Assembly (NCBI RefSeq): GCF_010093065.1
Contig: NZ_CP048113.1
Span: 4,402,001-4,466,000 of the forward strand
Direction: 5' to 3'
DNA: 64,000 nt
Origin: Chitinophaga agri
GTDB lineage: Bacteria; Bacteroidota; Bacteroidia; Chitinophagales; Chitinophagaceae
The translations under genes and the position numbers were made by a program. Of the stretch, positions 7,062-16,900 are shown piece after piece. Position 1 is the first letter of the stretch. Each line of letters starts with the position of its first letter. The notes beneath the pieces are model-generated. The model did not search any database. It was not told the origin of the DNA and was given only the letters and a program-made list of their open reading frames with translations.

Positions 7062-10000
7062 ATGAGTCTTCCTTCGCTATCTCTTAAACGTCCCGTATTT
7101 GCCATCGTAATGAATATCATTATCGTGATATTCGGCCTGGTGGGATTCAACTTCCTCGGGGTAAGGGACTTCCCCGCTATCGACCCGCCTATTGTGAACG
7201 TGCGGACTTCATATGCCGGCGCAAACTCTGATATTATCGAAACCCAGATCACCGAACCGCTGGAAAAATCCATCAATGGTATCGCGGGTATCAAAAATAT
7301 TTCTTCCAGCAGCAGCCAGGGTACCAGTAATATTACCGTCGAGTTCGAACTGAGTATTGACCTCGAAGCTGCCGCCAACGATGTACGTGACAAAGTATCA
7401 CAGGCACTCCGTAGCCTTCCTCCGGATATTGATGCTCCTCCTGTTGTGTCAAAAGAAGATGCAAACTCTGACTATATCCTGTCTATGACGGTACAGAGTA
7501 ACATCCGTAATCAGCTCGAGGTGACTGAATATGCCAACAACGTATTACTCGAAAGACTCCAGACCATCCCCGGTGTCAGCTCCATCCGTATCCTTGGTGA
7601 AAAGAAATTTGCCATGCGCCTATGGATGGATCCCGCCCGCCTGTCGGCCTACAGTCTGACGCCTACGGATGTACAGGCCGCGCTTGCCAAAGAAAACGTG
7701 GAACTGCCTTCCGGAAAGATTGCCGGTAACGCAACAGAACTAACGGTGCGTACCTTCGGCCGCCTGAACACAGAAGAAGACTTCAATAACCTCATTATTA
7801 AAAATGAGAATGGTAATGTGATCCATTTCCGGGATATCGGACAAGCTGTACTCGGACCTGAAAACGAAGAAACCATTCTGAAGGAATCTGGTGTTCCAAT
7901 GATCGCACTGGCACTCACTCCTCAGCCAGGTTCCAACTATGTAGCTATTACTGATGAGTTCTACAAACGTTACGACCAGTTGAAAAGAGACCTTCCTGAT
8001 GATATCACCACCAATATTGCTATCGACAATACTAAGTTCATCCGCAAGTCCATCGAGGAAGTAGAAGAAACACTGATCGTCGCCCTGGGTTTGGTGATCA
8101 TCATCATCTACCTCTTCTTCCGTGACTGGCTGATGGCCTTCCGTCCGCTGGTGGATATTCCTGTGTCACTGATCGCTGCATTCTTCATTATGTATATCTG
8201 CGGCTTTACCATCAACATCCTCACGCTGCTCGCTATTGTACTGGCTACAGGTCTTGTGGTGGATGATGGTATTGTGGTCACGGAAAATATTTACAAGAAA
8301 ATAGAAGCGGGCATGCCGCGTATGAAAGCGGCAAAAGAAGGTTCTGAAGAGATATTCTTTGCTGTTATCGCAACCTCTATCACACTCGCATTTGTATTCC
8401 TACCGATCGTTTTCCTGCAGGGCTTCGTCGGACGACTATTCCGCGAGTTTGGTATCGTGGTAGCAGGAGCAGTATTAATATCTGCTTTTGTATCATTGAC
8501 GCTGACGCCGGTACTGAACGTAAAACTGGGTCGTAAAACACATAAGCATTCATGGTTCTATGAAAAGACAGAGCCATTCTTCACTGGCATGGAATCCGGC
8601 TATCAGCGTGCCTTAGAAGGATTTATGAAGATTCGGTGGATAGCGACGCTGATCATCATGGCCTGTCTGGCGATGATCTGGTTCATCTTCGAGAACTTAC
8701 AGTCTGAGCTGGCCCCGATCGAAGATCGTAGTCAGTTCCGTCTTTCTATCAGTGCACCTGAAGGAACTTCGTTCGATTACATGGAATCTTACATGAATCG
8801 TCTGACCGACTTCATGAACGATTCTATTCCTGAAAAGAAGATCCTCATTACAGTGACTTCTCCAGGCTTCGGCGGTGGTGCCGTTAACTCCGGCTTTGCA
8901 AACGTTGTGCTGAGTGAGCCGAACGAACGTTACCGTTCACAGAAAGAGATCGTGAACATGGTGAACCGTAACATGTTCCGCTTCCCTGAAGGGAAGGTGT
9001 TCGCTATTGAGCAACAGACGATCCAGGTGGGACGCCGTGGTGGTCTACCGGTATCGTTTGTATTGCAGCATATCAACTTCGATAGTCTATCATCCGTACT
9101 GCCTAAGTTCATCGACGAGGCAAACAATAATCCAACCTTTGGTGCGGTGGACGTAGACCTGAAGTTTAACAAACCGGAACTCCGTATTCAGATCAACCGC
9201 GCCAAAGCCAGTGAGTTAGGCGTTTCTGTAGATGATATCTCACAAACTTTACAGCTGGCATTAAGTAACCTGCGCTATGGCTACTTTATTCGTAATGGTA
9301 AACAATACCAGGTAATGGGACAGGTGTATCGTGGTGCACGTGATAAGCCAACTGACCTGCAGAACATTTATGTGCGTAACAGCCGTGGTGAAGCGATCCA
9401 GCTCGATAACGTTGTAACGATCGAAGAAGAAACGAGTCCTCCGATCATCTACCACTTCAACCGGTATAAATCTGCTACAATCTCTGCGAGCCTTGCACCC
9501 GGCAAGACGATCGGAGATGGTATCAAGGCGATGTATGGTATTTATGACAAACTGAAACAACAGGGCGTATTAAATGATAACTATGTATCTGCACTGGCCG
9601 GTTCTTCCCGTGACTATGCAGAAAGTGGTTCCAATACCATGTTCGCACTGGTACTCGCACTGGTACTGATCTACCTGGTACTGGCCGCGCAGTTTGAAAG
9701 CTGGGTCGATCCGTTTATCATCATGCTGACGGTACCGCTGGCGTTTGCAGGAGCGCTGTTATCATTGTGGATATTTGGTCAGACATGGAACATCTTCTCA
9801 CAGATTGGTGTAATCATGCTGATAGGTCTCGTAACAAAGAACGGTATCCTGATCGTGGAGTTTGCGAACCACAAGCGCGATGAAGGCATGTCCAGAAGCA
9901 AAGCTGTAATTGAAGCATCCGCGATGCGTTTGCGTCCCATCCTGATGACAAGCCTTGCCATGGCCCTGGGTGCGCTGCCTATTGCGATGTCACTGGGAGC

Positions 10001-10175
10001 GGCTGCTACCAGCCGTATTCCATTGGGTATCGTGATCGTGGGTGGTATCGTATTCTCACTGATACTGACACTATTTGTAATTCCAGCTATGTATACCTTC
10101 CTGTCCAGAAGAAAACCTGCGTCAGAAAGGATGAATGAAGAAGAAGAAGAGGAGACCGTCAAGGTGCATGCATAA
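7062..10175 (+). CDS. RND efflux transporter permease (AcrB/MdtB-like)
   Basis: A 1037-residue proton-driven inner-membrane pump of normal family length. There is an N-terminal span (RPVFAIVMNIIIVIFGLVGF), two large periplasmic loops and two blocks of membrane helices. The proton-relay aspartate pair is in TGLVVDDGIVVTENIYKK (around residue 404). The second half repeats the fold (LVLALVLIYLVLAAQFESWVDP; GLVTKNGILIVEFANHKR). Middle gene of the adaptor-pump-channel operon. The C-terminus is a Glu-rich tail. Confidence 0.96.
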   Translation: MSLPSLSLKRPVFAIVMNIIIVIFGLVGFNFLGVRDFPAIDPPIVNVRTSYAGANSDIIETQITEPLEKSINGIAGIKNISSSSSQGTSNITVEFELSIDLEAAANDVRDKVSQALRSLPPDIDAPPVVSKEDANSDYILSMTVQSNIRNQLEVTEYANNVLLERLQTIPGVSSIRILGEKKFAMRLWMDPARLSAYSLTPTDVQAALAKENVELPSGKIAGNATELTVRTFGRLNTEEDFNNLIIKNENGNVIHFRDIGQAVLGPENEETILKESGVPMIALALTPQPGSNYVAITDEFYKRYDQLKRDLPDDITTNIAIDNTKFIRKSIEEVEETLIVALGLVIIIIYLFFRDWLMAFRPLVDIPVSLIAAFFIMYICGFTINILTLLAIVLATGLVVDDGIVVTENIYKKIEAGMPRMKAAKEGSEEIFFAVIATSITLAFVFLPIVFLQGFVGRLFREFGIVVAGAVLISAFVSLTLTPVLNVKLGRKTHKHSWFYEKTEPFFTGMESGYQRALEGFMKIRWIATLIIMACLAMIWFIFENLQSELAPIEDRSQFRLSISAPEGTSFDYMESYMNRLTDFMNDSIPEKKILITVTSPGFGGGAVNSGFANVVLSEPNERYRSQKEIVNMVNRNMFRFPEGKVFAIEQQTIQVGRRGGLPVSFVLQHINFDSLSSVLPKFIDEANNNPTFGAVDVDLKFNKPELRIQINRAKASELGVSVDDISQTLQLALSNLRYGYFIRNGKQYQVMGQVYRGARDKPTDLQNIYVRNSRGEAIQLDNVVTIEEETSPPIIYHFNRYKSATISASLAPGKTIGDGIKAMYGIYDKLKQQGVLNDNYVSALAGSSRDYAESGSNTMFALVLALVLIYLVLAAQFESWVDPFIIMLTVPLAFAGALLSLWIFGQTWNIFSQIGVIMLIGLVTKNGILIVEFANHKRDEGMSRSKAVIEASAMRLRPILMTSLAMALGALPIAMSLGAAATSRIPLGIVIVGGIVFSLILTLFVIPAMYTFLSRRKPASERMNEEEEEETVKVHA

Positions 10176-10190
10176 ATTATCAGCAACTAC

Positions 10191-11504
10191 ATGAAACGAA
10201 CACTTTTATATTTCTCTTTGCTGCTTTGTACTGCTGCACACGCCCAGCAGATACTCACACCAGATCAGGCCATAGATCTCGCATTGAAGAACAACTACGA
10301 TATCCGTCTGGCAAAGAATGATGCCGCAATCACTGCTAATGATTATGCATATGCTAATCTTGCGTTTGCGCCACGCGTCAACGGAACTGCGAATAAGAAC
10401 TGGACCGCTACACAGACTAAACAGGAATTTGCGAATGGCAATAAACGTGATACCAGTGGTATCCGCGCCAGCACCTTGAGTGCGAACGTGAACCTGGCAT
10501 GGACACTGTTTGACGGTCTGAAAATGTTTGCGACCAAACAAAAACTGGAATCACTACGTGACCTGGGTGAGCTGGCCGTAAAAGACCAGGTGATCAATAC
10601 AGTGGCCAATGTGATTGCCGGATATTATAATGTCGTGCAGCAAAAACAACAGTTACGTAATCTCTCTGAACAGCTGTCAATCTCTGAAGAAAGAGTGAAA
10701 TTGTCAGATGCTAAATTCCAGACTGGTCTGGGACCTAAGACGGACTGGCTGCAATCAAAAGTAGACTATAATGCACTGAAGGCATCCTATCTGCGTCAGC
10801 AGACATTGATCGACCAGAGTAAGGCCACGCTGAACCAGCTGATGGCTGTTGAAGCAGGCAATACGCAATATGATGTAATGGATACGATTCCGCTGAATCT
10901 GGACCTTTCCTATGCCGGATTAAGACAGGAAGCATTACAGAAGAACACAGGTATTAAAGTCGCCCAGCAAAACCTTACCGTATCACAACTGCAGCTAAAA
11001 GAGAGCAAGGGTGATTTCTTCCCGGTGATCAATTTCAACTCTGCCTACAACTACTCAAGGGTGAACTCAAATGCAGCGACCAACTCCTTCAGTCCGGTGT
11101 ATAATCAGAATGGCGTACTGACTTATGGATTCTCGGCCACCATACCGATCTTCAATGGACTGAACGTCAGGCGTCAGGTGAATGCAGCTAAACTGAACGT
11201 AGGCTATCAGCAGCTGGCACTGGAAAATACCCGCACACTGGTAGACCTTTCCCTGACAAGCGCTTTTAAAGACTACGAATATTATAAAACAGCAGTGACA
11301 CTGGAAGACGAAAACCTGGGACTGGCGAGGGAAAATGTGATGGTGGCAATGGAACGTTTCAGACAGGGGGTAAGTACAGTCATAGAAATGAAGGAGGCGC
11401 AGCAAAGTCTGGAAGATGCCTACAACAGGCTGATCAACGCCAGATACAATATTAAGCTGGCGGAAACGCAGTTATTACGACTGAATGGTATGCTGGTGAA
11501 ATAA
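10191..11504 (+). CDS. TolC family outer-membrane efflux protein
   Basis: A 437-residue protein with a cleavable signal peptide (MKRTLLYFSLLLCTAAHAQQ). It has the two internally repeated OEP halves with long coiled helices (residues about 25-215 and 235-435). LTPDQAIDLALKNNYDIRLAKNDA and, near the end, ENVMVAMERFRQGVSTVIEMKEAQQSLEDAYNRLINARYN are typical. It forms the outer-membrane duct for the upstream adaptor and pump and is the last gene of the operon, followed by two terminators. Confidence 0.95.
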   Translation: MKRTLLYFSLLLCTAAHAQQILTPDQAIDLALKNNYDIRLAKNDAAITANDYAYANLAFAPRVNGTANKNWTATQTKQEFANGNKRDTSGIRASTLSANVNLAWTLFDGLKMFATKQKLESLRDLGELAVKDQVINTVANVIAGYYNVVQQKQQLRNLSEQLSISEERVKLSDAKFQTGLGPKTDWLQSKVDYNALKASYLRQQTLIDQSKATLNQLMAVEAGNTQYDVMDTIPLNLDLSYAGLRQEALQKNTGIKVAQQNLTVSQLQLKESKGDFFPVINFNSAYNYSRVNSNAATNSFSPVYNQNGVLTYGFSATIPIFNGLNVRRQVNAAKLNVGYQQLALENTRTLVDLSLTSAFKDYEYYKTAVTLEDENLGLARENVMVAMERFRQGVSTVIEMKEAQQSLEDAYNRLINARYNIKLAETQLLRLNGMLVK

Positions 11505-11540
11505 CATGCGAAAATAGATGGGTACTAAATAAAACGAGAT

Positions 11541-11568
11541 GATGCCGGCTTATATAGCCGGCATCTTT
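11541..11568 (+). terminator. Terminator hairpin after the efflux operon
   Basis: Stem GATGCCGGCT (541-550) with AGCCGGCATC (556-565) followed by TTT. A short T tract, but correctly placed 37 nt after the tolC-like stop. Confidence 0.55.
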
Positions 11569-11572
11569 AACT

Positions 11573-11606
11573 AAAAAAGCGTCTACCGGAGGGCAGACGC
11601 TTTTTT
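11573..11606. terminator. Bidirectional rho-independent terminator
   Basis: GCGTCT (11579-11584) pairs with AGACGC (11595-11600), with six A on one side and six T on the other. It serves both the efflux operon and the convergent gene ending at 11627. Confidence 0.8.
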
Positions 11607-11626
11607 AATATGCAAATAATGATTGA

Positions 11627-12391
11627 TCATTCATCTGGTTTCCTGGCCGGAGACGCATTGACTTTATCCTGCTGATAGTGTTTATAACTGTCTTTTATAA
11701 AAAGCATCAGGTCATAGTCAGTAGCATCCTGGAGGAACTGATAACCTGGTCTATAGCGCAGCATGAAACTATCCAGCTCGTCACCGCTCAGTTTTGTCAT
11801 GCGGCCCACCAGCTCCGGACTGTATCTGTTGTCGATATATTTCTCTTTTTCCCAGTATACCAGCTGCTCCTGGAAGTGTTCTTTCTTTTTACGGGCCTTA
11901 CTGGGCACCAGGTACGTCAGGGCCGTAATAGGGTTAGAAGGCAGTGTTTTTAACACATCAACAGCACCGGGCTTATGATAGTTAAAATATTTACCATATT
12001 CCTCACGGGTGGCAATAGAGTCTTTTTTATGATCACCTCTGCTAATTACATTGACTTCACTCAATCCTATGACCTGACGTGTCAGGTACACATTGATGAA
12101 CATGGAGGTGGCTGGAACAGTAATATCTTTTTTGTAATAACCCAGGAGCGAAAATTCCAGTGTATCCCCAGGCAGGGCATCTATGGCAAAACGGCCACTT
12201 TCATTACTGATGGTACCCATACGGGAAACTTTATTAACAATCGTAACGCCTGGCATACCAGCTCTGCTATCTGATTCCGCGATCATACCAGATACGCGTA
12301 CCTGCTGCGCGTCCGCATGCTGCAGTAAGAATAACAGGCAAAAAAACAGTGCTCCGATGCTACCGGAAAGTTGTATAAATCGTCTAGGCAT
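11627..12391 (-). CDS. Secreted carboxypeptidase-regulatory-like domain protein
   Basis: A 254-residue protein with a signal peptide (residues 1-28, ending QHADAQQ). Residues about 30-118 form a CarboxypepD_reg-like beta-sandwich (VRVSGMIAESDSRAGMPGVTIVNKVSRMGTISNESGRFAIDAL... DTLEFSLLGYYKKDITV), the fold that opens many SusC receptors, here without a receptor. The C-terminal half (about 119-254) is charged, rich in Lys and Tyr, and has no domain I recognise. Stand-alone gene convergent with the efflux operon. Role unknown; probably periplasmic or cell-surface. Confidence 0.75.
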   Translation of the reverse strand: MPRRFIQLSGSIGALFFCLLFLLQHADAQQVRVSGMIAESDSRAGMPGVTIVNKVSRMGTISNESGRFAIDALPGDTLEFSLLGYYKKDITVPATSMFINVYLTRQVIGLSEVNVISRGDHKKDSIATREEYGKYFNYHKPGAVDVLKTLPSNPITALTYLVPSKARKKKEHFQEQLVYWEKEKYIDNRYSPELVGRMTKLSGDELDSFMLRYRPGYQFLQDATDYDLMLFIKDSYKHYQQDKVNASPARKPDE

Positions 12392-12613
12392 CGCTCAAAT
12401 TTAGTTTTCCCAGCGCAAATGAAAAGTTAAAAAATAGTTCTCTGACGACAGACTACAGTCTATAGTATATAGGAAACAAGCAATAAACTTAGGATTTTTA
12501 TTGCGAATAAACAGCCTCTTCCGCTGGTGAGACAAATAATTTACTATGGATTGTTCCCTGATTACCCATATCTCAGAACTATATTATTATCTTTATTCCT
12601 TATTTCAAAGACT

Positions 12614-13531
12614 ATGCCTCACAGGATCTTATTTGCAACGCAACGTTATCAGTATCTGAAAGACAGGTTATTAGCGCTTGTTCCGGAATGGGAGGAAGGG
12701 ATATTGGACATCCGGGATTTTCCGGACGGGGAACACTATCACCGGATCAAATCTCATGTCACAAATAAAGAGGTGATCCTGGTGGGGGGCACTATAGACG
12801 ACAAGGAAACCTTAGAACTTTTTGACATAGCTCATGGCTGTATCCAGGAAGGAGCCTGCGCGGTAAATATCGTGATCCCGTTTTTCGGTTATTCTACGAT
12901 GGAGAGAGCGGTTAAATCCGGGGAAATTGTCAAGGCAAAAACCCGTGCGATCTTATTTTCAACATTGCCACCTACCGCAGCGGGGAATAAAATAATAATG
13001 CTGGACCTACATGTGGATGGTATTACTTACTACTTTGAGAATAGTATCCGTCCGGTACATCTGTATGGTAAAGATCTTGTAAAAGAAGCGGCACTTGACA
13101 TAGCCAATAACCGCTCTTTTGTGCTGGCAAGCACAGATGCTGGTCGTGCGAAATGGGTGGAGTCGCTGGCCAATGATCTGAACGTATCTGCCGCCTTTGT
13201 ATTTAAAAAACGGCTTTCCGGAGAAGAAACACACGTTACTGCCATCAGTGCAGATGTAAGAGATAAGCTCGTTATCATCTACGATGATATGATCCGCACC
13301 AGTGGATCGCTTATAAACGCAGCGGAGGCGTATTTACAGGCGGGCGCATCAGAAATAGCAGTTATCACTACGCACGGTATTTTCGCCGGCAACGGGTTTA
13401 ATAAGATCAAACAAAGTGGTATCATCAGCCGGGTAGTATGCACCGATACGCACCCGAATGCATTTACCATTAACGATGATATGCTCACGATAAAATCAGT
13501 TGATAAAATAATTGCAGACTACTTTAACTAG
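12614..13531 (+). CDS. Ribose-phosphate pyrophosphokinase-like protein
   Basis: A 305-residue protein resembling PRPP synthetase. An N-terminal phosphoribosyltransferase-like half holds FPDGEHYHRIK and IVIPFFGYSTMERA; the centre has MLDLHVDG; the C-terminal half has the PRPP-binding loop VIIYDDMIRTSGSLINAAEAYL. Canonical Prs has an RQDRK-type loop after FGY, but here it reads STMERAVKSG. This may therefore be a divergent paralogue rather than the housekeeping enzyme. An upstream GTG (12527) would add 29 hydrophobic residues unlike the family, so the ATG at 12614 is preferred. Monocistronic. Confidence 0.8.
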   Translation: MPHRILFATQRYQYLKDRLLALVPEWEEGILDIRDFPDGEHYHRIKSHVTNKEVILVGGTIDDKETLELFDIAHGCIQEGACAVNIVIPFFGYSTMERAVKSGEIVKAKTRAILFSTLPPTAAGNKIIMLDLHVDGITYYFENSIRPVHLYGKDLVKEAALDIANNRSFVLASTDAGRAKWVESLANDLNVSAAFVFKKRLSGEETHVTAISADVRDKLVIIYDDMIRTSGSLINAAEAYLQAGASEIAVITTHGIFAGNGFNKIKQSGIISRVVCTDTHPNAFTINDDMLTIKSVDKIIADYFN

Positions 13532-13783
13532 CAATACTCAATAGCACCCCCATTTTCTTAGAGTATGCCGTTGGCAAGATGTTTGATATACAGCGCAATA
13601 GAAGGGATTGCTGTGTAGAGGGGAAACCAATGCCATGGCATGCCATGCCATTACTCAGGGGAAGGACCATTGTTAAAAGACTGTCGCATCTTACTTCAAT
13701 TTTTTTAACCGGAAAACTATAGTACAACATCCGCGGGATGGCTGTGACTGCGTGTTTCATACCACGATAATTACGGCCAACTG

Positions 13784-13819
13784 TTGATAGTCAGATGCAC
13801 ATTTTTAATTTGCATCTGA
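13784..13819 (+). promoter_or_regulatory. Candidate promoter with overlapping inverted repeat upstream of susC
   Basis: TTG (13784-13786) and TAATTTG (13806-13812) are spaced 19 nt, close to the Bacteroidota TTG/TAnnTTTG arrangement. A perfect inverted repeat TCAGATGCA (13791-13799) / TGCATCTGA (13811-13819) straddles the -7 element and could be an operator or RNA hairpin. The remainder of the 13532-13963 gap holds only a short GGCATGCC palindrome cluster near 13635. Confidence 0.4.
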
Positions 13820-13963
13820 AATTAATCGGTCGTAGCCTCATTGTGAAGTTCGATTACGTTGTATTATAGTTAGCAGAGAAGATTAGTAGAATTATCATAG
13901 AAATATAGATAGAAGCAGTTACCCCTGCTTCAAAAAATTTGTAACCAAATCTTACTATACAAG

Positions 13964-16900
13964 ATGAGAAGCCATGTACTCAACTGGTTGTGGCTGTGCT
14001 TTGCCTTTTTCTGTAGTGTACAATCCGTAAAAGCAGGCACACGCGTTAACCACTCCTATTTCAAAACCAGCGCTGAGATAACAACATATCAGCCCACAAT
14101 TACAGCCTTTGTTCCCTTTCAGCAGAAAGATACAACTGTAAAACCCACTACCAGCCCGGTAGTTATTACCCCTTCATCTGCCGCGAAAGACACATCAGGT
14201 AGAAAGAAGGATACTACACAACCTGCTGCTGCATCTCCTGTAGTGATCACACCAAACTCAGGTGCGAAAGATACTACCGGTAAACAGGCAAAAGACACCA
14301 GCACACCGGCGGCCGTGATCACGCCTAATGGAGACACCAGTAAACCCAGAACGGCAACAGCTTCCGACAGTACACGCAGGGCTGTACAGGATACTACGGC
14401 TAAGCCTAAAAGGGATACTGCACTGATATTACCCGCCGACTCCAACACACTGAAAAAAGAGATCGGTCAGTTCAGTCTGAAAGGTACGGTAAAAGAAGCA
14501 GGCGGTAGTCCCGTACCCGGCGCACAGGTGCTGAATACGAGCACAAAACAAGGCGTAGCCGCGGGACCTGATGGTAGCTTTACGATAAAGGCTTCTCTGA
14601 ATGATACTATCAAAATATCCGCACCCACTTTCGCAGAACAATCCATTCCACTTGAGTCACAGGAACCTCTCACAGTGAGCCTTACAGCTGCCTCGGCCGG
14701 TAAGAAGGAACTCAAGGAAGTAGTGGTAACGGCACTTGGTATACAGAAGAATACCCGGGCTGTCGGCTATGCAGTAGAGGAAGTGTCAGGTAGTTCGGTA
14801 CAGGAAGCAAAAGAAGTCAACTTTGTTAATGCGCTGACAGGTAAAGTGCCTGGTTTGCAAATCAATACCAACACTGGTTCCATGGGTGGTTCCACTAAAA
14901 TAACCATTCGTGGTGTGAAATCCATTCTGGGTGATAACAACGCCTTTGTCGTAGTAGATGGTACGCCATTTATCAACAACAACACTAACCAGGGCGGTCA
15001 GCTCAATGGTGGTGGTGGTTACGATTACGGTAGCTCACTGCAGGATATCAATCCGGAAGATATCGACAACATTTCTGTACTCAAGGGTGCAGCTGCGACG
15101 TCTCTGTATGGCAGCCGCGGCGCCAACGGCGTGATGCTGATCACTACCAAGAAGCGCCCTGAAACATCCGGTGGTATCGGTGTTACGTATAGCATCAATG
15201 CACAGATGGACCAGGTATATGTGTTACCGAAATACCAGAATGAATATGGTGGAGGCACCGGTGGTAAGTTCGATACACTATACTATAACCAACATCCGGA
15301 AGCTTTCCTTAACGAAGGTGCTGCTACATATGATGACAACAACGGTTTAGGCCGTTATGACCTGCTGGTAAAATATTATGATGATGCGTCATGGGGTCCG
15401 AAACTGGATGGCCGCCAGGTGCGTCACTACTGGTCATGGGACAAAGACAAGGGCAATCCTGACTTTGGCAAAACAGCTCCCTGGAGCGCGAATCCGAACA
15501 ACGTGCGGGATTTCTACAGAACGGGGTACACCCTCACCAACAATATTGCCATGTCTGGTACGAACGATAAAGGGTACTTCCGTCTTTCCTATGGTAATAT
15601 GACACAAACTTTCGTATTACCGAACGCGGACATGCGCAGGAACAATATCTCTTTCAATGGAGGTTATGAAGTAGCGGAAGGACTGCGTGGTGTAGCCTCT
15701 GTTAACTATAGCGTAACAAGAGCAAATGCCCGCCCTGGTACTGGTTTTACCGGACCGAACCCAACGCTGCAGTTCACGATGTATGGACAACGCCAACTGG
15801 ATATGGAGCGTCAGAAAAACTACCAGTATGCGGACGGTTCACAGATCACCTGGAACCGTAAGGCATGGAACGATCCTGCACCATTATCCAGCAATGGCCC
15901 TTACTGGAACCGCTATATGGACTATGAAACAGATAGCCGCAACCGTTTATTTGGTAACGCCGGACTGGACTGGGATGCAACGAAATGGCTGAGCTTCAGT
16001 GGCCGTGTATTCATGGATGATTATAACACACTGGAAGAAGAAAGAACTGCGAAAGATTATTTCATCGGTGGATATATTAAACGTGTACGTACTTCCAGAG
16101 AGCTGAACTATCAGTTAACTGCAAACATCAATAAAGATTTCGGAAAAGACTTCAAACTGAATGCAGTACTGGGAGGTAACATTATGCACCGTAAATGGAC
16201 GACTACTGGCGGTAGTACAGTAGGAGGACTGATCATACCAGGTACTTATAATCTGAACAACTCTCTGCAAACAGCGCAACCTATTGATGAATTCTTCGAG
16301 AAACAGATCAATTCAGGCTTCGCCACTGCATCCCTCGGTTACAAGAACTATCTGTTCCTGGAGCTGACCGGACGCGCTGACTGGAGTTCTGCGCTGGCAA
16401 GTGAAAACAATCCATACTTCTATCCATCTGCTTCTGCATCCTTCGTCTTCTCCGATCTGCTGAAGGACTGGAAATGGCTGAGCTTTGGTAAACTGCGTGC
16501 AAGTGCATCACAGGTAGGTAGCGATACTGATCCTTACCAGATCTATGACACTTATCAGTTCATACCTCCATTTGGTAACTTCCCGGCTACGCAGCTGACC
16601 GCTATTAAATACAATAAGTCACTGAAACCTGAGCGTACAAGAGAATATGAAACAGGTGTCTCCCTGAAGTTCCTGGACGATCGTGTGGGTGTTGACTTCA
16701 CTTACTACGACAGGATCACCAGAGACCAGATCCTTCCATTGCCAATCTCTACTGCAAGCGGCTTCACAAGCACGATTGTCAACGGAGGTACCGTACAGAA
16801 CCGTGGTATTGAAATTGGTCTGAGTCTGAATCCCATCCGTCTGAAAAATAGTTTCCGCTGGGATATCAACGCTAACATCGCACGTAACCGTAACAAACTG

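Noticed and set aside
13631..13651. GGCATGCC-rich palindrome cluster
   Set aside because: Short, imperfect and not linked to a promoter element; too weak to call an operator.
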